Source: Actinomucor elegans (taxonomy: Eukaryota > Mucoromycota > Mucoromycetes > Mucorales > Mucoraceae). From it: a stretch of DNA of 64,000 nt. The stretch lies in NCBI GenBank assembly GCA_026027325.1, contig JAMSLZ010000007.1, positions 1,984,001-2,048,000 of the forward strand. Reading direction: 5' to 3'. Below the pieces are notes generated by a model. The model saw only the letters and a program-made list of their open reading frames with translations. It searched no databases and was not told the origin of the DNA. The position numbers were made by a program, and so were the translations under genes. Positions 1 through 11,796 of this stretch are shown piece after piece (the stretch's first letter is position 1; every line of letters begins with the position of its first letter).

Positions 1-973
1 CCTTTTGATTTTGCGATGATTCTTTTCTCTTTTGATTGTCCAATTCCACTTGAATAGCAGCCTTTTGTCTCCAAACCTTTTCAAGCGCAGTTCGAGGTGA
101 AAAGTGTTGAGATTCTACAAGTAAATGAGTCAATCATTGGATATATCTGGTGTATGATTGATTATACCTAATATCATTTCGTTGACTTGATCTGCTAGCA
201 TATCTCTTCGATCTTGGCTTAATAGATCTTTGGTCTTTTCGTTCTCCAGTTCTTTGTATGCAATTAATGTAGTTACACTCTGTGTCAATTCTGGGTATAA
301 TTTACTGCAAGGTCGAAGATAGCGTTGAGCAAACTGAATTGCCTCTAGATCACCAGATGTTCTCAGTATCTCGATAAACTGCTGACAGCGTAATTTGTAT
401 AAAACATAATGTGATTTTGGTAAAGGTGTCTTATTTAGACTAGTATCCAAGCGATTCAAGGTATTGTAAGTTCTTATCAACTGCGAAAAATGCGTTTCAA
501 TCAATGTGAATGCTCTACCAATATCACCTTGTTTGATAGCATCGTGTATATCTAATCAAAATCATTAACACTAGGCAGTTTCGTACGTGTTTCTTATCTT
601 ACTCTTCCTTGCGTCTATATGATTCCATTCGATATTTACTTCATCAAGCGTTGCAAAGAATGTAGTGGTTTCTGATATGTTTATAATGATATGTTAGTTA
701 TATATATCTATATCATACACATACATTTTTGTTTTACCTGTTACTCTGGAATCTATACTTGCTGCATCTTATCAAAAGAGAAGTGTGAGTAAGTCGTTTT
801 TTCCTTGTATATAGAATAAACATACCGCTCCTACATTGGTTTGAATCTATAGCTTCTGAACATTTATCTAATGTTCGTAACTCTTTTAAAAGTGATTTCG
901 CAGTGTTTTTGTAGCAGTAATGAAGAAGATATTCCATAACTATAGCCCTGCATTCTTCATTATGCTCATTCAT
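1..973 (-). CDS. LisH/CTLH-domain protein, RanBPM/Gid8-like (3' end off window)
   Basis: Probable scaffold subunit of a GID/CTLH-type ubiquitin ligase or a RanBPM relative. I read five exons: 826-973, 740-769, 603-671, 168-551 and <1-116, all with GT-AG introns. The N-terminus (about residues 5-40) reads as a LisH motif (MEYLLHYCYKNTAKSLLKEL). After a linker comes a CTLH/CRA stretch beginning DAIKQGDIGRAF and containing FIEILRTSGDLEAIQFAQ, which matches the family's 'FIELIR...ALEFAQ' core. The last visible exon (TALEKVWRQKAA) resembles the RanBPM C-terminal CRA region. No SPRY domain precedes LisH, so it is closer to Gid8 in layout. The gene is truncated by the window edge. It is divergent from ALG13 with a 609-bp shared upstream region. 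Confidence 0.75.
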
Positions 974-1582
974 GTTTCATATATCGTATTAGAGTGGAAA
1001 AAAGAAAATATCACGTCTTTTGCCCGTTCATGCTGCTTTTTTTTCTTGTTGGGTCATTGGTATTTGCCCACACGGCTAAATATAACAAGTGACTTTTAAG
1101 TGTTATTCTAGGCTAGGCTGTTGATTGGAACGATAAATCAAATAATGAAAAGTCCGGCCATCTACTCTTGATACTGACAAACTTGGAAGGACAAGGACAA
1201 TGATAATCATCAAAGGCTCGATATCTATCAGAAATGTAGCTCAGGAGACGATATAGCAACAATAACAGTTAAAATCATGTTCTATTGCAATCGTGTAGCA
1301 GCCTTAGCATTTAAAAATGCAGCCCATAGCAATCGGTTAACTATAGTATAGCCAACAAAACCGAGCATTTGCATGTCTAGCGATCTATTAAAGCAGAGTC
1401 ACGCGTTAGTGGTTTAATCTCGTCATTTGCTTGATACTAGTATATGAAATGATACAGATTTAATATCAAATCACCACACGTCAGTACCGTATGTGGGAGA
1501 CACTATTTCTTGTGGCGCTTCAAATCGAGAAATTCATGTAAGGAAGCGGGTTTATTTTGCATCTCTTTCAATACATTTAGAA
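974..1582. promoter_or_regulatory. Divergent intergenic region, CTLH gene / ALG13
   Basis: 609 bp between two start codons on opposite strands, so it must hold both promoters. The reading frame of ALG13 is open upstream to another ATG at 1493, but that extension has no family similarity. I see no recognisable regulatory motif. Confidence 0.4.
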
Positions 1583-2226
1583 ATGTCACTGTTCATTACT
1601 GTTGGATCTACTTATTTTGACCAACTCATTCAAGAGACGGCTTCTTCAGCATTCCTTAATTCATTAGCTTCATTGGGAATAAAGAAAGTCGTATTTCAAT
1701 ACGGTGCTTCAGAGCATATCTTTAATGAAAATATACAAGCCTACAATAAAGGTCCTGTCATGGATATTGAAGGATATAAATATAAGTCCAGCATTCAAAA
1801 GGATATAGAGCAAGCTGATATCATCATTAGTCATGCAGGTAGTTAACTTCATCAACCCAAAAGGAAAGTAAAGATCTAATCAATTGGATACAAGGCGCTG
1901 GTACAATATTACAGACACTTCGATTAAAGAACAAAAAAATGATTGTGGTTATTAACGATACATTAATGGATAACCACCAATATCAACTTGCTCAAGCCAT
2001 GGAGTCAAGAAATTATTTAGTTATCAGTAAAACAAGGTAAATATCACAACTGCATTGCTTCTTGTAGTTAATAATTAATCTTTGTTATTGTAGTGAGCTG
2101 CTGAACACATTAAAGAATATTAATAAGATCACGCTTACACCCTTCCCTGCGGCAAACCCTAAAATCTTTGCTTCTGTAGTTGATGAACAAATGGGATTTG
2201 CGCCATCAAAAGAGATCAAACATTAA
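1583..2226 (+). CDS. ALG13: UDP-GlcNAc transferase catalytic subunit Alg13
   Basis: Catalytic subunit of the Alg13/Alg14 enzyme that adds the second GlcNAc to dolichol-PP-GlcNAc on the cytosolic face of the ER, at the start of N-glycan assembly. Exons are 1583-1838, 1895-2036 and 2094-2226, giving 176 residues, normal for fungal Alg13. The protein opens MSLFITVGSTYFDQLI, the GT28-type 'VGTT.FD.L' start, and has SHAGAGTILQTLR across the first intron, the nucleotide-sugar-binding glycine signature of the family. KKMIVVINDTLMDNHQYQLA follows the conserved 'NHQ.ELA' pattern. It has no membrane segment, as expected for a subunit tethered by Alg14. An upstream in-frame ATG (1493) is rejected because family similarity starts at 1583. 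Confidence 0.9.
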
Positions 2227-3151
2227 ATCTTTATACCAATAACAATATTTCCTACACTCTTCTCTATCTTAACCAAATATATATATATCAAATTGTCCAT
2301 CCGCAAAATAAAGTTTATGTAGAATTTAATTGTAAAGCTGATTTAATATTACCTTCAATATAAAGATTTTTTGATGCTCAAAGGCTATTTTTGGTGCTTT
2401 TAGAAATATGGTAATAATTCAAGTACTTTACATGAAATAAAAACGCAGAAAATAGAAACACATGATATAGTTTAAGGCAGATCTATGCTATTTATGTATA
2501 ATATATTTTGAGAGCATCATTTGCGTTGTCAAAGCAATTGCTAAAAAAAAAAACGAAGTTTTAAACGACGCCTTGAAGGTACTAGTTTACAATTATACAC
2601 CTGTCAGAATAAACGATGTACTCAGCTAGAGTTACTGTTAATTGAATTGCAATGATTATACTATACATTAATGATTGGTAGCGAAATATATGCATTTTAA
2701 ATTAGTTAAATATGTAAATGTATAAATCATTCGACTAACCATTCAATGTGGTATTGAATAAATAAGTAGACTCTGTTTTGTAACTAAGCTCAATTTGTTT
2801 ACATTTCATAGATCTTTGCCTAGCGCCTCCTCCAAACTTCTACATTCATTCGAAATTTTAGATAAAACTATATCTTTCGAGTCTATATTATAGCTATTAA
2901 TCAATTTAAGTCTCACGCCAAGGAATGCATATCTCTTTGACCATCAATACCTTTTTTTTAATTATTAAATCATGGAACAGGTTAAAATTTTAAGCGTGTA
3001 CAAGCCAGACGGTAACCGTGACTGTTTTTCAGCTTTTGAAGCGGACTGTAAATTTTACAAACAGCATAGAAACGAAATGTAGAAAAAAAGAACAAGGCAC
3101 CCCACCCTCTTCTTTTATTTTCTTGTTCGCTTGCGATTTCCATAATATATC
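2227..3151. other. Intergenic, ALG13 to heme lyase
   Basis: 925 bp of AT-rich DNA with short A and T runs. It contains the 3' region of ALG13 and the promoter of the heme lyase gene. I see no gene, RNA or repeat. Confidence 0.5.
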
Positions 3152-4185
3152 ATGTCAAACCAAGTTTCTAATCCTCCTGAGGGCTGCCCCATGCATCAAA
3201 AAGAGACAGTTGAAGCACCCAGCTGTCCTATGCCCAAGAAACCTACAGAAGACGGACCCAGTTGTCCCATGCCTACAAAGCAAACTGAAGACGGACCCAG
3301 TTGTCCTATGCCTACAAAGCAAACTGAAGACGGACCCAGTTGTCCTATGCCCAAGAAGCAAGCCGAAGATGGACCTAGTTGTCCTATGCCCAAAGCTAAG
3401 CCTATGCCCACCAGTATTCCTCCCGGATGTCCTATGCACAAACCCGAGAGCGGTAAAGAAGATGAATTGAACAAACTCAATATGATGCCCAACTTGGCAC
3501 AGACACGACAAGAGGATCAAACGATCGATTTACCTACGGAGCGAGTAATCTCTTCTATCCCCAAGGCCAAGGGCAGTGATTCCAAATGGGAATACCCCAG
3601 TCCTCAGCAATTCTACAATGCGCTGAGAAGAAAGGGTTGGGAAACACCTGAGGAAGAGATCGAAACAATGGTAGATATCCATAATTTCTTGAACGAAGAG
3701 GCTTGGTTGGAAGTACTCAAGTGGGAATCTAAGTACAAGTGGTAAGTTGATTTTCATATCAAGGCGAGAGAAAGCACTAAATAGTTTAAATTATCAGTGA
3801 TTGTGTCGAGGATCCTTACTTGTCAAAGTTCCAAGGTAGACCTCAAGATATTTCGCCCAAGGCTAAATGGCATTCGTTATTTGGGTAAGAAATTGCAGTG
3901 AAGAAAATGTAATAGATGTAGATATCTAATGGTGTTTGTAGTGCCCCTAAGCCTTTTGATAGACACGATTGGTACGTTAGTCGTTGTGGACAATCAAGAA
4001 GATATGTCATTGATTACTATGAAGCACCTGAGGAAGTACCTGGTGTACCTGTTTTTCATTTGGACGTTCGCCCAGCTTTAGATGATGCTGCGAGTATGAT
4101 GGTTAGATTCAAGGAAGCTGCTAAAGTCAAGTGGGATCAATGGTTCCCTTCACCTCAACCCACTAATAACGACAAGTCCGCATAG
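3152..4185 (+). CDS. CYC3: Cytochrome c heme lyase (holocytochrome c synthase)
   Basis: Attaches heme covalently to apocytochrome c in the mitochondrial intermembrane space. Exons 3152-3741, 3798-3884 and 3942-4185 give 306 residues. The C-terminal two thirds are typical family sequence: [67 protein letters not shown] and [15 protein letters not shown]. The latter stretch contains the His of the heme-binding HDW motif. The N-terminus (about residues 10-95) is unusual: seven Cys-Pro heme-regulatory motifs (CPMH or CPMP), five of them in near-identical 13-residue repeats of the type [13 protein letters not shown]. Known homologues usually have about two. No cleavable presequence is apparent, as in other heme lyases. 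Its stop lies 132 bp from the stop of the convergent desaturase gene. Confidence 0.93.
3221..3390 (+). repeat. 39-bp coding tandem repeat in heme lyase
   Basis: About four to five direct copies of a 39-bp unit, each encoding a 13-residue block with one Cys-Pro-Met-Pro motif. Adjacent copies differ by only a few bases, which suggests recent unit duplication and possible copy-number variation between strains. Confidence 0.8.
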
Positions 4186-4317
4186 AGTCGTATAGACAAT
4201 GTAATATTCCCTGATATATATATAAAAAAAAACCCCCCTCCCAAGCATCCAAACCAAACTCATTTGGTAACCATCACTTCAAGCACAATAACTAGCTATA
4301 GTTCTTATTATTATTTA

Positions 4318-5512
4318 TTAATCTTTTTTGCTTTCATTATAAGCACGTATTTTTCTCATTAAAGCTCTTCCTCTCTTAAAGGTATCATAGTCGCGTACTA
4401 CTCTTGATTGGGGACCCATGGATGGTTGAGTAATAAATTTCCAATGTACTTTAAGCCAAGATGTATGATAGGATAGTGTATCATAAGACTCGCTGGCTAG
4501 AGATCTTAGTGTAGGAAGATTTGACCAAGGAACCTATGTAAAGACGCATCAGTGAGATTCATAAGCATTGTATATGGTTTGTTACCTTTTGAAAATCATG
4601 ATGTTCATTGTGATACCCAATATTCATAAAGGGGATATTCAAAATGCCGTAATAGGAATACGTTTCCTGTCCATCATCAAAGGTATAATGTTCTTGAATA
4701 AAGTGAGCAGCACCAGGATGCAAAGAATAACCAAACCAAAGTGATAGAAACAAATAACCAAGCCCTTTCCATCCACAAAACCAAACAACTACAGCATCCA
4801 TCAAAACAGAGAATGCGGCATTGATCAGTTCCCATTTACCAGGTGTATGACCTCTACGCTGCTGCATCACTAAACCACGTCCGACATACATGACAGGATA
4901 GATAAGAATCCACAAGATCTTCTTGAAGCTATTACCACGGATCAAATTCTTTTCCCACTCCAGAGGTAAATCAGGGTCCATGCCCTCGACGCCTTGCCAA
5001 GTATGGTGTTCAATGTGGTACCGACGAAACGATTGTGAAATAGGCACTGGAAGTGCAATATTCGTATAAAGACCAATTAAACGGTCAGCAACTGTAGAGC
5101 CAGTGACTAAATTATGACATGCTTCATGAATAATCACACCCACAATACCGGTGGCTGTTCCTCCTATGATATACGCTGTGAGTGCAAAATACATCCAGTG
5201 CACCGGATAATGACCAAAGTAATATGCGCATCCGAGCTGAACCAGATTCACTAACGTAGCAGCGTGGAATGTATTAAAATCAGAGCCATAGAGTTGCTCA
5301 ATCTGTTTAGGATGTTTGAGCAAAAGCGCATGTTTTCTTTTGAGGTGTGGCTCATCCATATCGTCACGAGCAAAGTCTTCATCCTGACCTGGTATCGATC
5401 TCTTCCAATGACCAATATACAAAGGATGACGGTAGTCTGGATGATCGGCGTTTCTCTTGGGCCTTTGCTGGGGAAGAGTATCAAAGACGTATGGAGGCAT
5501 TTTTTTTTTCAA
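4318..5512 (-). CDS. Sphingolipid delta-4 desaturase (dihydroceramide desaturase, DES1-like)
   Basis: Introduces the delta-4 double bond into the sphingoid base of dihydroceramide in the ER membrane. Exons 4586-5512 and 4318-4533 give 380 residues. All three histidine boxes are visible: HEACHN, HIEHHTWQG and GYHNEHHDF, the last being the DES-family signature. The family more often shows HEISHN for the first box, so two middle residues differ here, but the histidines are kept. DPDLPLEWE after box 2 and hydrophobic segments around VLMDAVVVWFCGWKGLGYLF fit the membrane topology. The N-terminal segment, with KRNADHPDYRHP, is hydrophilic. Two candidate starts lie close together (M1 and M5); I use the first. 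The gene is convergent with heme lyase. Confidence 0.87.
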
Positions 5513-8464
5513 AAGAGAACAAAGAAAAGAAAAAGGAAAGCTTATATTGTTACGTTGATTTGGTGCAACTATATATTCGTATCTGTCAATTTTAATCAGG
5601 AGATAAATTCATCTACTACTGTGTAAAAGCTCTGTCCAACCAACACGCTTTTTCCTTTAATTAATAACGACGCCCAAGGTTTCTATACCCGACACAAACT
5701 AGCAGTAACTTGAAACCTAATTGTCTTTCCTATTTATTTCGAGAAGCTAAGCTTACTTGATAACTGGAAAATTAAAAGCTATAGTATAGGTCATAGATTA
5801 TCAATAACAGTTTTCAGGCAAGAAAGCACGGACGGGAAAATCTGGAGTATTTCGTACCACGACTACGACGTCTAATAGTGGGTTATTATCATCAGTACTA
5901 CTTATGCGTCTCAATAACAATACTATTCTTCTGGGAATACCTTTTCTGTTAAATAAATAAAACATGCTATGGTTTAATTCTTTATCATCTGTAGTTTTAT
6001 TTCGCTTGGTTATATTATCTTTCCAGGTATAGATAATGTGAGATATTTCGCGACTTGTAATATATAGACCCTTTCAAAATGGCGAGGTTTATTAGCCTAT
6101 TATTAACAAGAATGATAAAATGCATATCCAGATTCCGTCTTTTGATCATGTTTTCTACACATAAGTCATGCACAAGAATCTAGTAGATGCTACTACTTAG
6201 TACGAGTAAGTTATACTAATCAAGTGTAATATTTGACTGGAACCGGTCAAGAGATCTATGGATAAGTAAATCCAAACTACTTGAATTGCACACAAGTCAC
6301 AATTGGTTACTGATAAATAAAATCTACTGGCTGTACTTGAGTCAAATAAAAGTTCTGATGGATGCAGCAGCACATTAGTATGAGATACATATTATAAGTG
6401 ACACTTGGTTAGGGTTTGATGGAAAGATTAATCGGTTACTGGATCCGAGTTTCAGTTTCACTGCTGTAACTGCATTTTAGTCTTAACTCAGTACTGCTTA
6501 CTAGGAAAATGAATGTTGCCAACAATTGTCTCTAATCTCTTCTCATATGCCAATGCTTTACTAGCTTTTACTATGTAGGTCAAAAACAGCTGCCAAATAT
6601 AGTCCTCGACGATTCTTGGTACCACCAATAGTTTCTGCATTATGCTTTGTATCGTGCTTTGCTTTCTGATGCTAGTACTTACGAGAATAGCACTTGTTCT
6701 TAGCCCAGCGTGCCTATCTGATACCTAGTTCCTGATCTACCTCAACTTTCCGCATTACGTGCTGGTAATCTACGCTACAAACGTGACCTGAAGCACTTTT
6801 TACGCAAATTCAAAGAAGATACTCAAAACAACAAACTACACTAGCTCGATCCCATCCACAACGCTTTACTTTACATAGTACATTCAATAGTGTCCACAAC
6901 TGGGGTTACCTTCTGCCTGATGTGAAGACATCATCGCTTTTGGATATAGAACCTGGTGGCTATCTACTGCTGCTCCTTGGTTTGAACCTATGCCAAGTTA
7001 TAAACCTGTGCAAATACCTAATGTTTCTTTAAAAGCTATGTATACGGCATTTTTAGCGCCCAGGTGTCAAGTCTAAGCATTTCCACCCACTGTTAGTTCA
7101 GCAATAAACTTGGGTATATCTCAGCCTTTTTCACCAACAAGCAATTAATAGTCGTTAGTACGATCTTATCGCTATGGTGCACTCACCACGCTGGCCTGAT
7201 GAGCCAAAGCAGTCTCTGGATTCTGTCCATATGCCCAGACACATGCCTCTCGTGCTATAGTTAGACAGCTCACAGGCTGATTCTATCTCAGTGGCTTTAA
7301 GAACCCTCGGTCTTTCTACGGTTTCAGCCCTACATTATAATAAAGTTGCCATAAACAAAAAAGAACAGAAAAAAAAATGTATCTGAACTGCAAATGAGCC
7401 CTATTTGTAGTTAATTACTAGCAAATGAAATATTATACCAAATATCTGTTTTAAAAAAAAAAGATGTTATTAGATGTAGCTGCTCATTCAATATCTGAAT
7501 TGATGAATATCACATTGGACCAAACTCGGATAATAAATCTAGAGACAAATAGATATAGTTCATACAAAAACTTTTGTAATTTAGTGTCAATCATTAAAAT
7601 ATAATATATTCATAGCAGTTGAACCAAATAATTGAAACGGTATAACTTTCATTTATTCTAGACAACTGTCTATCATCAGATACAAAAATAAACAGAATTC
7701 TAATGAGAAATATGGATGTTCAAAGTAATTCGGTTCTAGAGAGAAAAAAAACCCCTTAAACTATTCTTTTTGTTTGTGGAGGGTAGAGAAAGCATTGTCA
7801 AGGCACAAGTTACTAAGGACATAGGTTTAGATTATTTAAGAGAATACAAGCATGTGTAGGTTGTATTTTATTATATATAAAATGCTTGAGCTATGGGTAC
7901 ATTTTTCAAAAATTGGACGAATGGCATTTTATTAAAGACAGATTCATCAATTGAAGGGAGTATCAAACAATACATACATCATTGAATGTATTATTCATTT
8001 TTTTTTTAATATAACCATTCTATTTAATACAAAGCATGCTCAAGCTGTGTTTTATTACCGAATTTTCGCTTCGTGATTCGGTGATTACTATTGAATGATC
8101 AACAGCCAATGAAAACCAATAAACCGGTATAGTGATAGTTAGCTTTTATCATTTTTGGATACCATTAAGGCCGCTTAAGAGGAAAAAATTATAATGCAAT
8201 CATGTTAACTGGACCGCAAAATACATGCTTGCATTTGCTATCCTATTATATTTCATATATATATATAAATGTCATGTAATACACTAGGGTAGCTATGAAA
8301 CCTGGGATAACAGGCAATCAAATTATGCCTATCTAAATCATTGCAAGCCATCATGACGTCTGCATTGTATTACAAAGAAAATTACGCCAGTATCAACTAT
8401 TACCATGTAAAACCAAGCTTTCTTGCTATTTCATATTCGAAACTTCAAAAAAAAAAAGGTTTGG
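5513..8464. other. Gene-poor AT-rich region
   Basis: About 3 kb between the desaturase start and a small open frame at 8465. Apart from the decayed coding relic at 6560-7345, I see only AT-rich sequence, short A/T runs and an AT dinucleotide stretch near 8260. No tRNA-like sequence is apparent. Confidence 0.45.
6560..7345 (+). pseudogene. Decayed coding relic, possibly from a retroelement
   Basis: Base composition here is less AT-rich than its flanks, and partial frames read like protein interrupted by stops and frame changes. Examples are WWLSTAAPWFEPMPSYKP, then VSLKAMYTAFL, then AFPPTVSSAINLGISQPF. The spacing and Pro/Trp content remind me of the C-terminal part of LINE-type polyproteins in Mucorales, but I cannot align it without a search. 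No long terminal repeats, poly(A) tail or target-site duplication were recognised. The strand is inferred from the best frames. It could equally be an old decayed host gene. Confidence 0.3.
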
Positions 8465-8710
8465 TCAAGTACTATTTTCGGTTTCAGCAGTATCTTTAAA
8501 TGCCAAGAGATTGGGCTCAAACAAATAACTGGTTTGAATTGGGCCATAGAACTTGATAGCGTCTACATATGGTGGTTCGGTAAATATGATTGACTCTTGT
8601 CCAAAACTACAATATGTATAGATAGAGCAAAAGAGAGTCCATTCGACATGGGCAAAGACACAGTCTTCTTGCTTATATTCATTGAGCCAACTCTTTGTGA
8701 ATAAAAGCAT
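8465..8710 (-). CDS. Hypothetical 81-residue open frame
   Basis: Uninterrupted frame of 81 codons starting with ATG. It reads MLLFTKSWLNEYKQEDC, then FAHVEWTLFCSIYTYCSFGQ, and ends AETENST. Composition is protein-like and less AT-biased than chance frames nearby, but I recognise no domain. No exon clearly continues it upstream, and its C-terminus looks natural. It could be a surviving fragment of a larger dead gene. Low confidence that it is expressed. Confidence 0.25.
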   Translation of the reverse strand: MLLFTKSWLNEYKQEDCVFAHVEWTLFCSIYTYCSFGQESIIFTEPPYVDAIKFYGPIQTSYLFEPNLLAFKDTAETENST

Positions 8711-8999
8711 CTCTTGGCTTATGCACTGAAACTGGTAATTTATCGATTGTATCCTGAAATGCGCTCAGCTACTACTAAAGTTGGAACTAGACTTTTATTA
8801 TTGAACAATGACCAAGTATTCTGAGACTCAAAATTTATTCATTACTGATTGGCCAATTAATAGACCGCTAATGGTCTCGTTTTTTACTGAAGCACACAAA
8901 ACCCAGCTGTAAAAGGAAAGTAAACTTGGCGAAAAAAAAAAATAATAATATAGCTTCTTTGTCCTTTAGTTCAATTAGTTTCGAGTATCAATTAATATC

Positions 9000-10451
9000 A
9001 TGGATTCTGGACTTTTAGCCCAAATTCAAAAGGGTAAAGCTTTAAAGAAATCACAAACAAATGATAGATCAGCACCTGTAATATCTGGTAATATTCATTT
9101 CTTAAAGAATCTGCCCGAGATTAACTCTTGATGTCAACAGCACCCAAGTCATCGAGTGGACCTTTAGGCGGCATGGCAAGGCCTCCTATTCCTGGTATGG
9201 GAGCACCACCAGCACCACCAGGCATGTCGCATAAGTCTTCAGCACCACCTGCTGCTGCTGCTGCTTCCGCTTCAGTCCCAGCTGGTCCTCAGTTGGGTGG
9301 ATTGTTCGCTAATGGAATGCCCTCACTTCGAAAAACACGAGGTGCAGCTGTGAATACGGGAAGAGGATCATCATGTAAGTGTGAATGAGATGAATCGATG
9401 AGTAAATCTTGGGAAAAGGAACTTAATTTGGTAACTATAGCATCACCTCCACCTCCACCTCCACCAACTGGTTCAGCGCCTCCTCCACCACCAGGCCGAT
9501 CACCAGCATTCAGTAATAAACCACCTGCTGTTTCGAATACATTACCAAGAAATTTCAAAGCGCCTCCTCCTATTCCAGGCCGAGCACCACCCATTCCTTC
9601 GTTCAATGCACCTGCTCCTCCTCCTCCTCCACCACCTCCAGCACCCTCTGCGCCTGCTTCATTTGGTGGTGGAGCAGCACCACCACCACCTCCTCCTCCG
9701 CCTCCCCCACCTTCAGGAGGCTTTGTAGCTCCAGGTGTTTCTCCCAGAACACAGGCAGCACTCGTTCCACCTGTGCCAGGACGATCAAGATCCAATAGTT
9801 CTCCACAACGACCTGTACCACCACCACCACCCAAAGCTATGCCTTCTCCACCCAGCCCTCCACGCGTTGCACCCAGATTTGGTTTACCAAATCGACCTAG
9901 TGTACTTCCACCAGCACCGCCCAGTAATTTAGCTGTACCCCCCGCATTACCTCCAGGAAGACCTCGTTCTTCATCTACATCTTCTCAACAATCGCCTATC
10001 CGACCTTCTGCCAATAATCCTTCACCTTTGGGTGCTCCTCCTCCACCACCACCCCCTCCTCCACCATCAACAATGAACGGCAATGCATCACCTCGAGGTC
10101 ATTCGCCTGTACCTACACCGCCTCGATCGCCATTACCCCCTCCACCGCCCAGTACACATAACCGACCTTTCGGTACAGCAGCAAGACCACCTGTGTTAAA
10201 CAATGCTCCAAGAACTCCACAAGTACCTTTGACAGAAGGAGGAGGAAGATATACATTTAGACCTACATCGGATTTACCACCACCAAGACAGATACAACCA
10301 GGTAAAAAATATCGCGTGTATCCAAGCGGTGAAAGTAAAGGAAATGGTAAGTTTGTGTATGCCAAGTTATTTTTTTCTTTTTTTGGGTATAGATACTGAT
10401 CTGAATGATAGGTTATCCATTGGATTATTCAAAGCTACGTTAGCACACTAA
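9000..10451 (+). CDS. Verprolin/WIP-family actin regulator
   Basis: Binds actin monomers and WASP/Las17 to steer Arp2/3-dependent actin assembly at cortical patches and endocytic sites. Exons 9000-9087, 9141-9374, 9441-10346 and 10393-10451 give 428 residues. Residues about 4-28 form a WH2 motif (LLAQIQKGKALKKSQTNDRS) matching the verprolin consensus. The middle is a long proline-rich segment with many polyproline tracts (profilin and SH3 ligands). Near the C-terminus, RYTFRPTSDLPPPR matches the WASP-binding motif of WIP proteins, followed by KKYRVYPSG. The first two introns are required to reach the downstream frames. The second intron is 66 nt, so its retention would keep frame but for an internal stop. 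Proline codons are mainly CCA and CCT. Confidence 0.88.
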
Positions 10452-10540
10452 TAAAAAAAAACCCTTTTATATACATCAATTAAGATATTGCTGCTGTCTC
10501 TTGGTTCCATATATTAGATGCATGATATAAAGTCAGGCTA

Positions 10541-10563
10541 TTATTATTATTATTATTATTATT
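10541..10563. repeat. ATT trinucleotide microsatellite
   Basis: About seven to eight perfect ATT units in the short gap between the verprolin and TMEM33 genes. Simple sequence, no function seen. Confidence 0.85.
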
Positions 10564-10712
10564 AAGAGAACTCCTATATGCTTGTTTGATGCATTATTAT
10601 CCGAATCATTATCAGTTGAGTTTCTTTTTTGACTCGGACCCATAAGTTCATCGGATGTACGGCAGTCCTTTTTTTTTGTTTTTCTTTCCTATTTACAATA
10701 CAAAAAAAAAAA

Positions 10713-11732
10713 ATGACTTCAGAAAAAGAAAAGGTATCATCTGTAGAGGGCACAAAAAAACTTGATTTCAAGGTAAGCATATCCACTAGATGTGCGTATT
10801 ACTATAGCAGGATCCAACCTGCTGTTTTGTTATATAGAGCCTTCATTTTGCTTGGTTTGTCGGTCATAGTGTGGTATTCTCCAGCTCAGCGCTGTTCTTT
10901 CTTTCAAGACTCGTATTTTATCCCTTGGGTATTTTTTATCGATTCGCTTATCTTGGTGTGGTCGCTTCTTATGGCGTTGTGCTCTATAATACATACAAGG
11001 TAAGTCACTATTTTGCAGAAACGCGGCATCTTTATTTATACATATATTCATCAACATAATAGCCTGTGGATGGTAATGGTGCGTATTTCAAAAGAATGTT
11101 ATTAGACGAGAATACGCAATATACGATCATTGCTGTATATTTCTTATTAAGTAAACGAATTGCAGGTAAAACTTCGATATTATAACGTGGATCAAATACT
11201 AAAATGTTACACTAGTGTCTTTATTGCCTTTTTTCATCTATTCTGCCTTCCATGTGCTCGAGTTTTTGGATACGGATCTCATTCCCGCTTTGGCTCCTCA
11301 TCAAACCAAGGCTCAATCGACCATTAAAGATTTGATCAAGAAATACCATGAACAAGGAATGCAATTGGTAGCCAAGATTGAAGTATGTGCAGTAATGACG
11401 CGACTTGTGCTCGGACTCTTTGTGTAAGTGGATCTTACTTGGTTAGTTGTGACACGTTGACTGATTGGTTCAATATAAAACATAGGCTTAGATCAAGCAT
11501 GTTGTCTGTTCTAGTGTATACTCATTTTATCCGTATGCGTTATTACATGTCAAGCTACACGCGTGATTTCTTGACAGATTTGGGAACCAAAGTGGATGGT
11601 CTATTGACCCCTCCTACAGCTCACCCCAAGATTCCACCTGCAGTCATTCAAGCCTATGCTACAGCCAAACAAAAATTAAGCAAGAAACCAGTAACTGCTC
11701 CTGATGCCTCTCCATTAAAGAAGAAACTATAG
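10713..11732 (+). CDS. TMEM33/Pom33-family membrane protein
   Basis: Multi-pass protein of the ER and nuclear envelope; the yeast homologue Pom33 helps distribute nuclear pores. Exons 10713-10772, 10838-10999, 11063-11165, 11216-11423 and 11486-11732 give 259 residues. Family landmarks are HFAWFVGHSVVFSSSALFFL, FAYLGVVASYGVVLYNTYK, YTIIAVYFLLSKRI, LLPFFIYSAFHVLEFLDTDL and VYTHFIRMRYYMSSYTRDFL. The first intron is essential: reading through it gives an unrelated hydrophobic frame. The tail is lysine-rich (SPLKKKL). The gene ends 64 bp from the stop of the convergent TLC-domain gene. Confidence 0.85.
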
Positions 11733-11796
11733 TGAATAAAGAATGAAATATTTCCTTTATATAGGAGTGTTTATATGAGTTATGTACTAAGGATGA

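Noticed and set aside
3018..3757. Several long open frames on both strands over the heme lyase 5' region
   Set aside because: They are shadows created by the 39-bp coding repeat; only the frame from 3152 matches a family and continues across introns.
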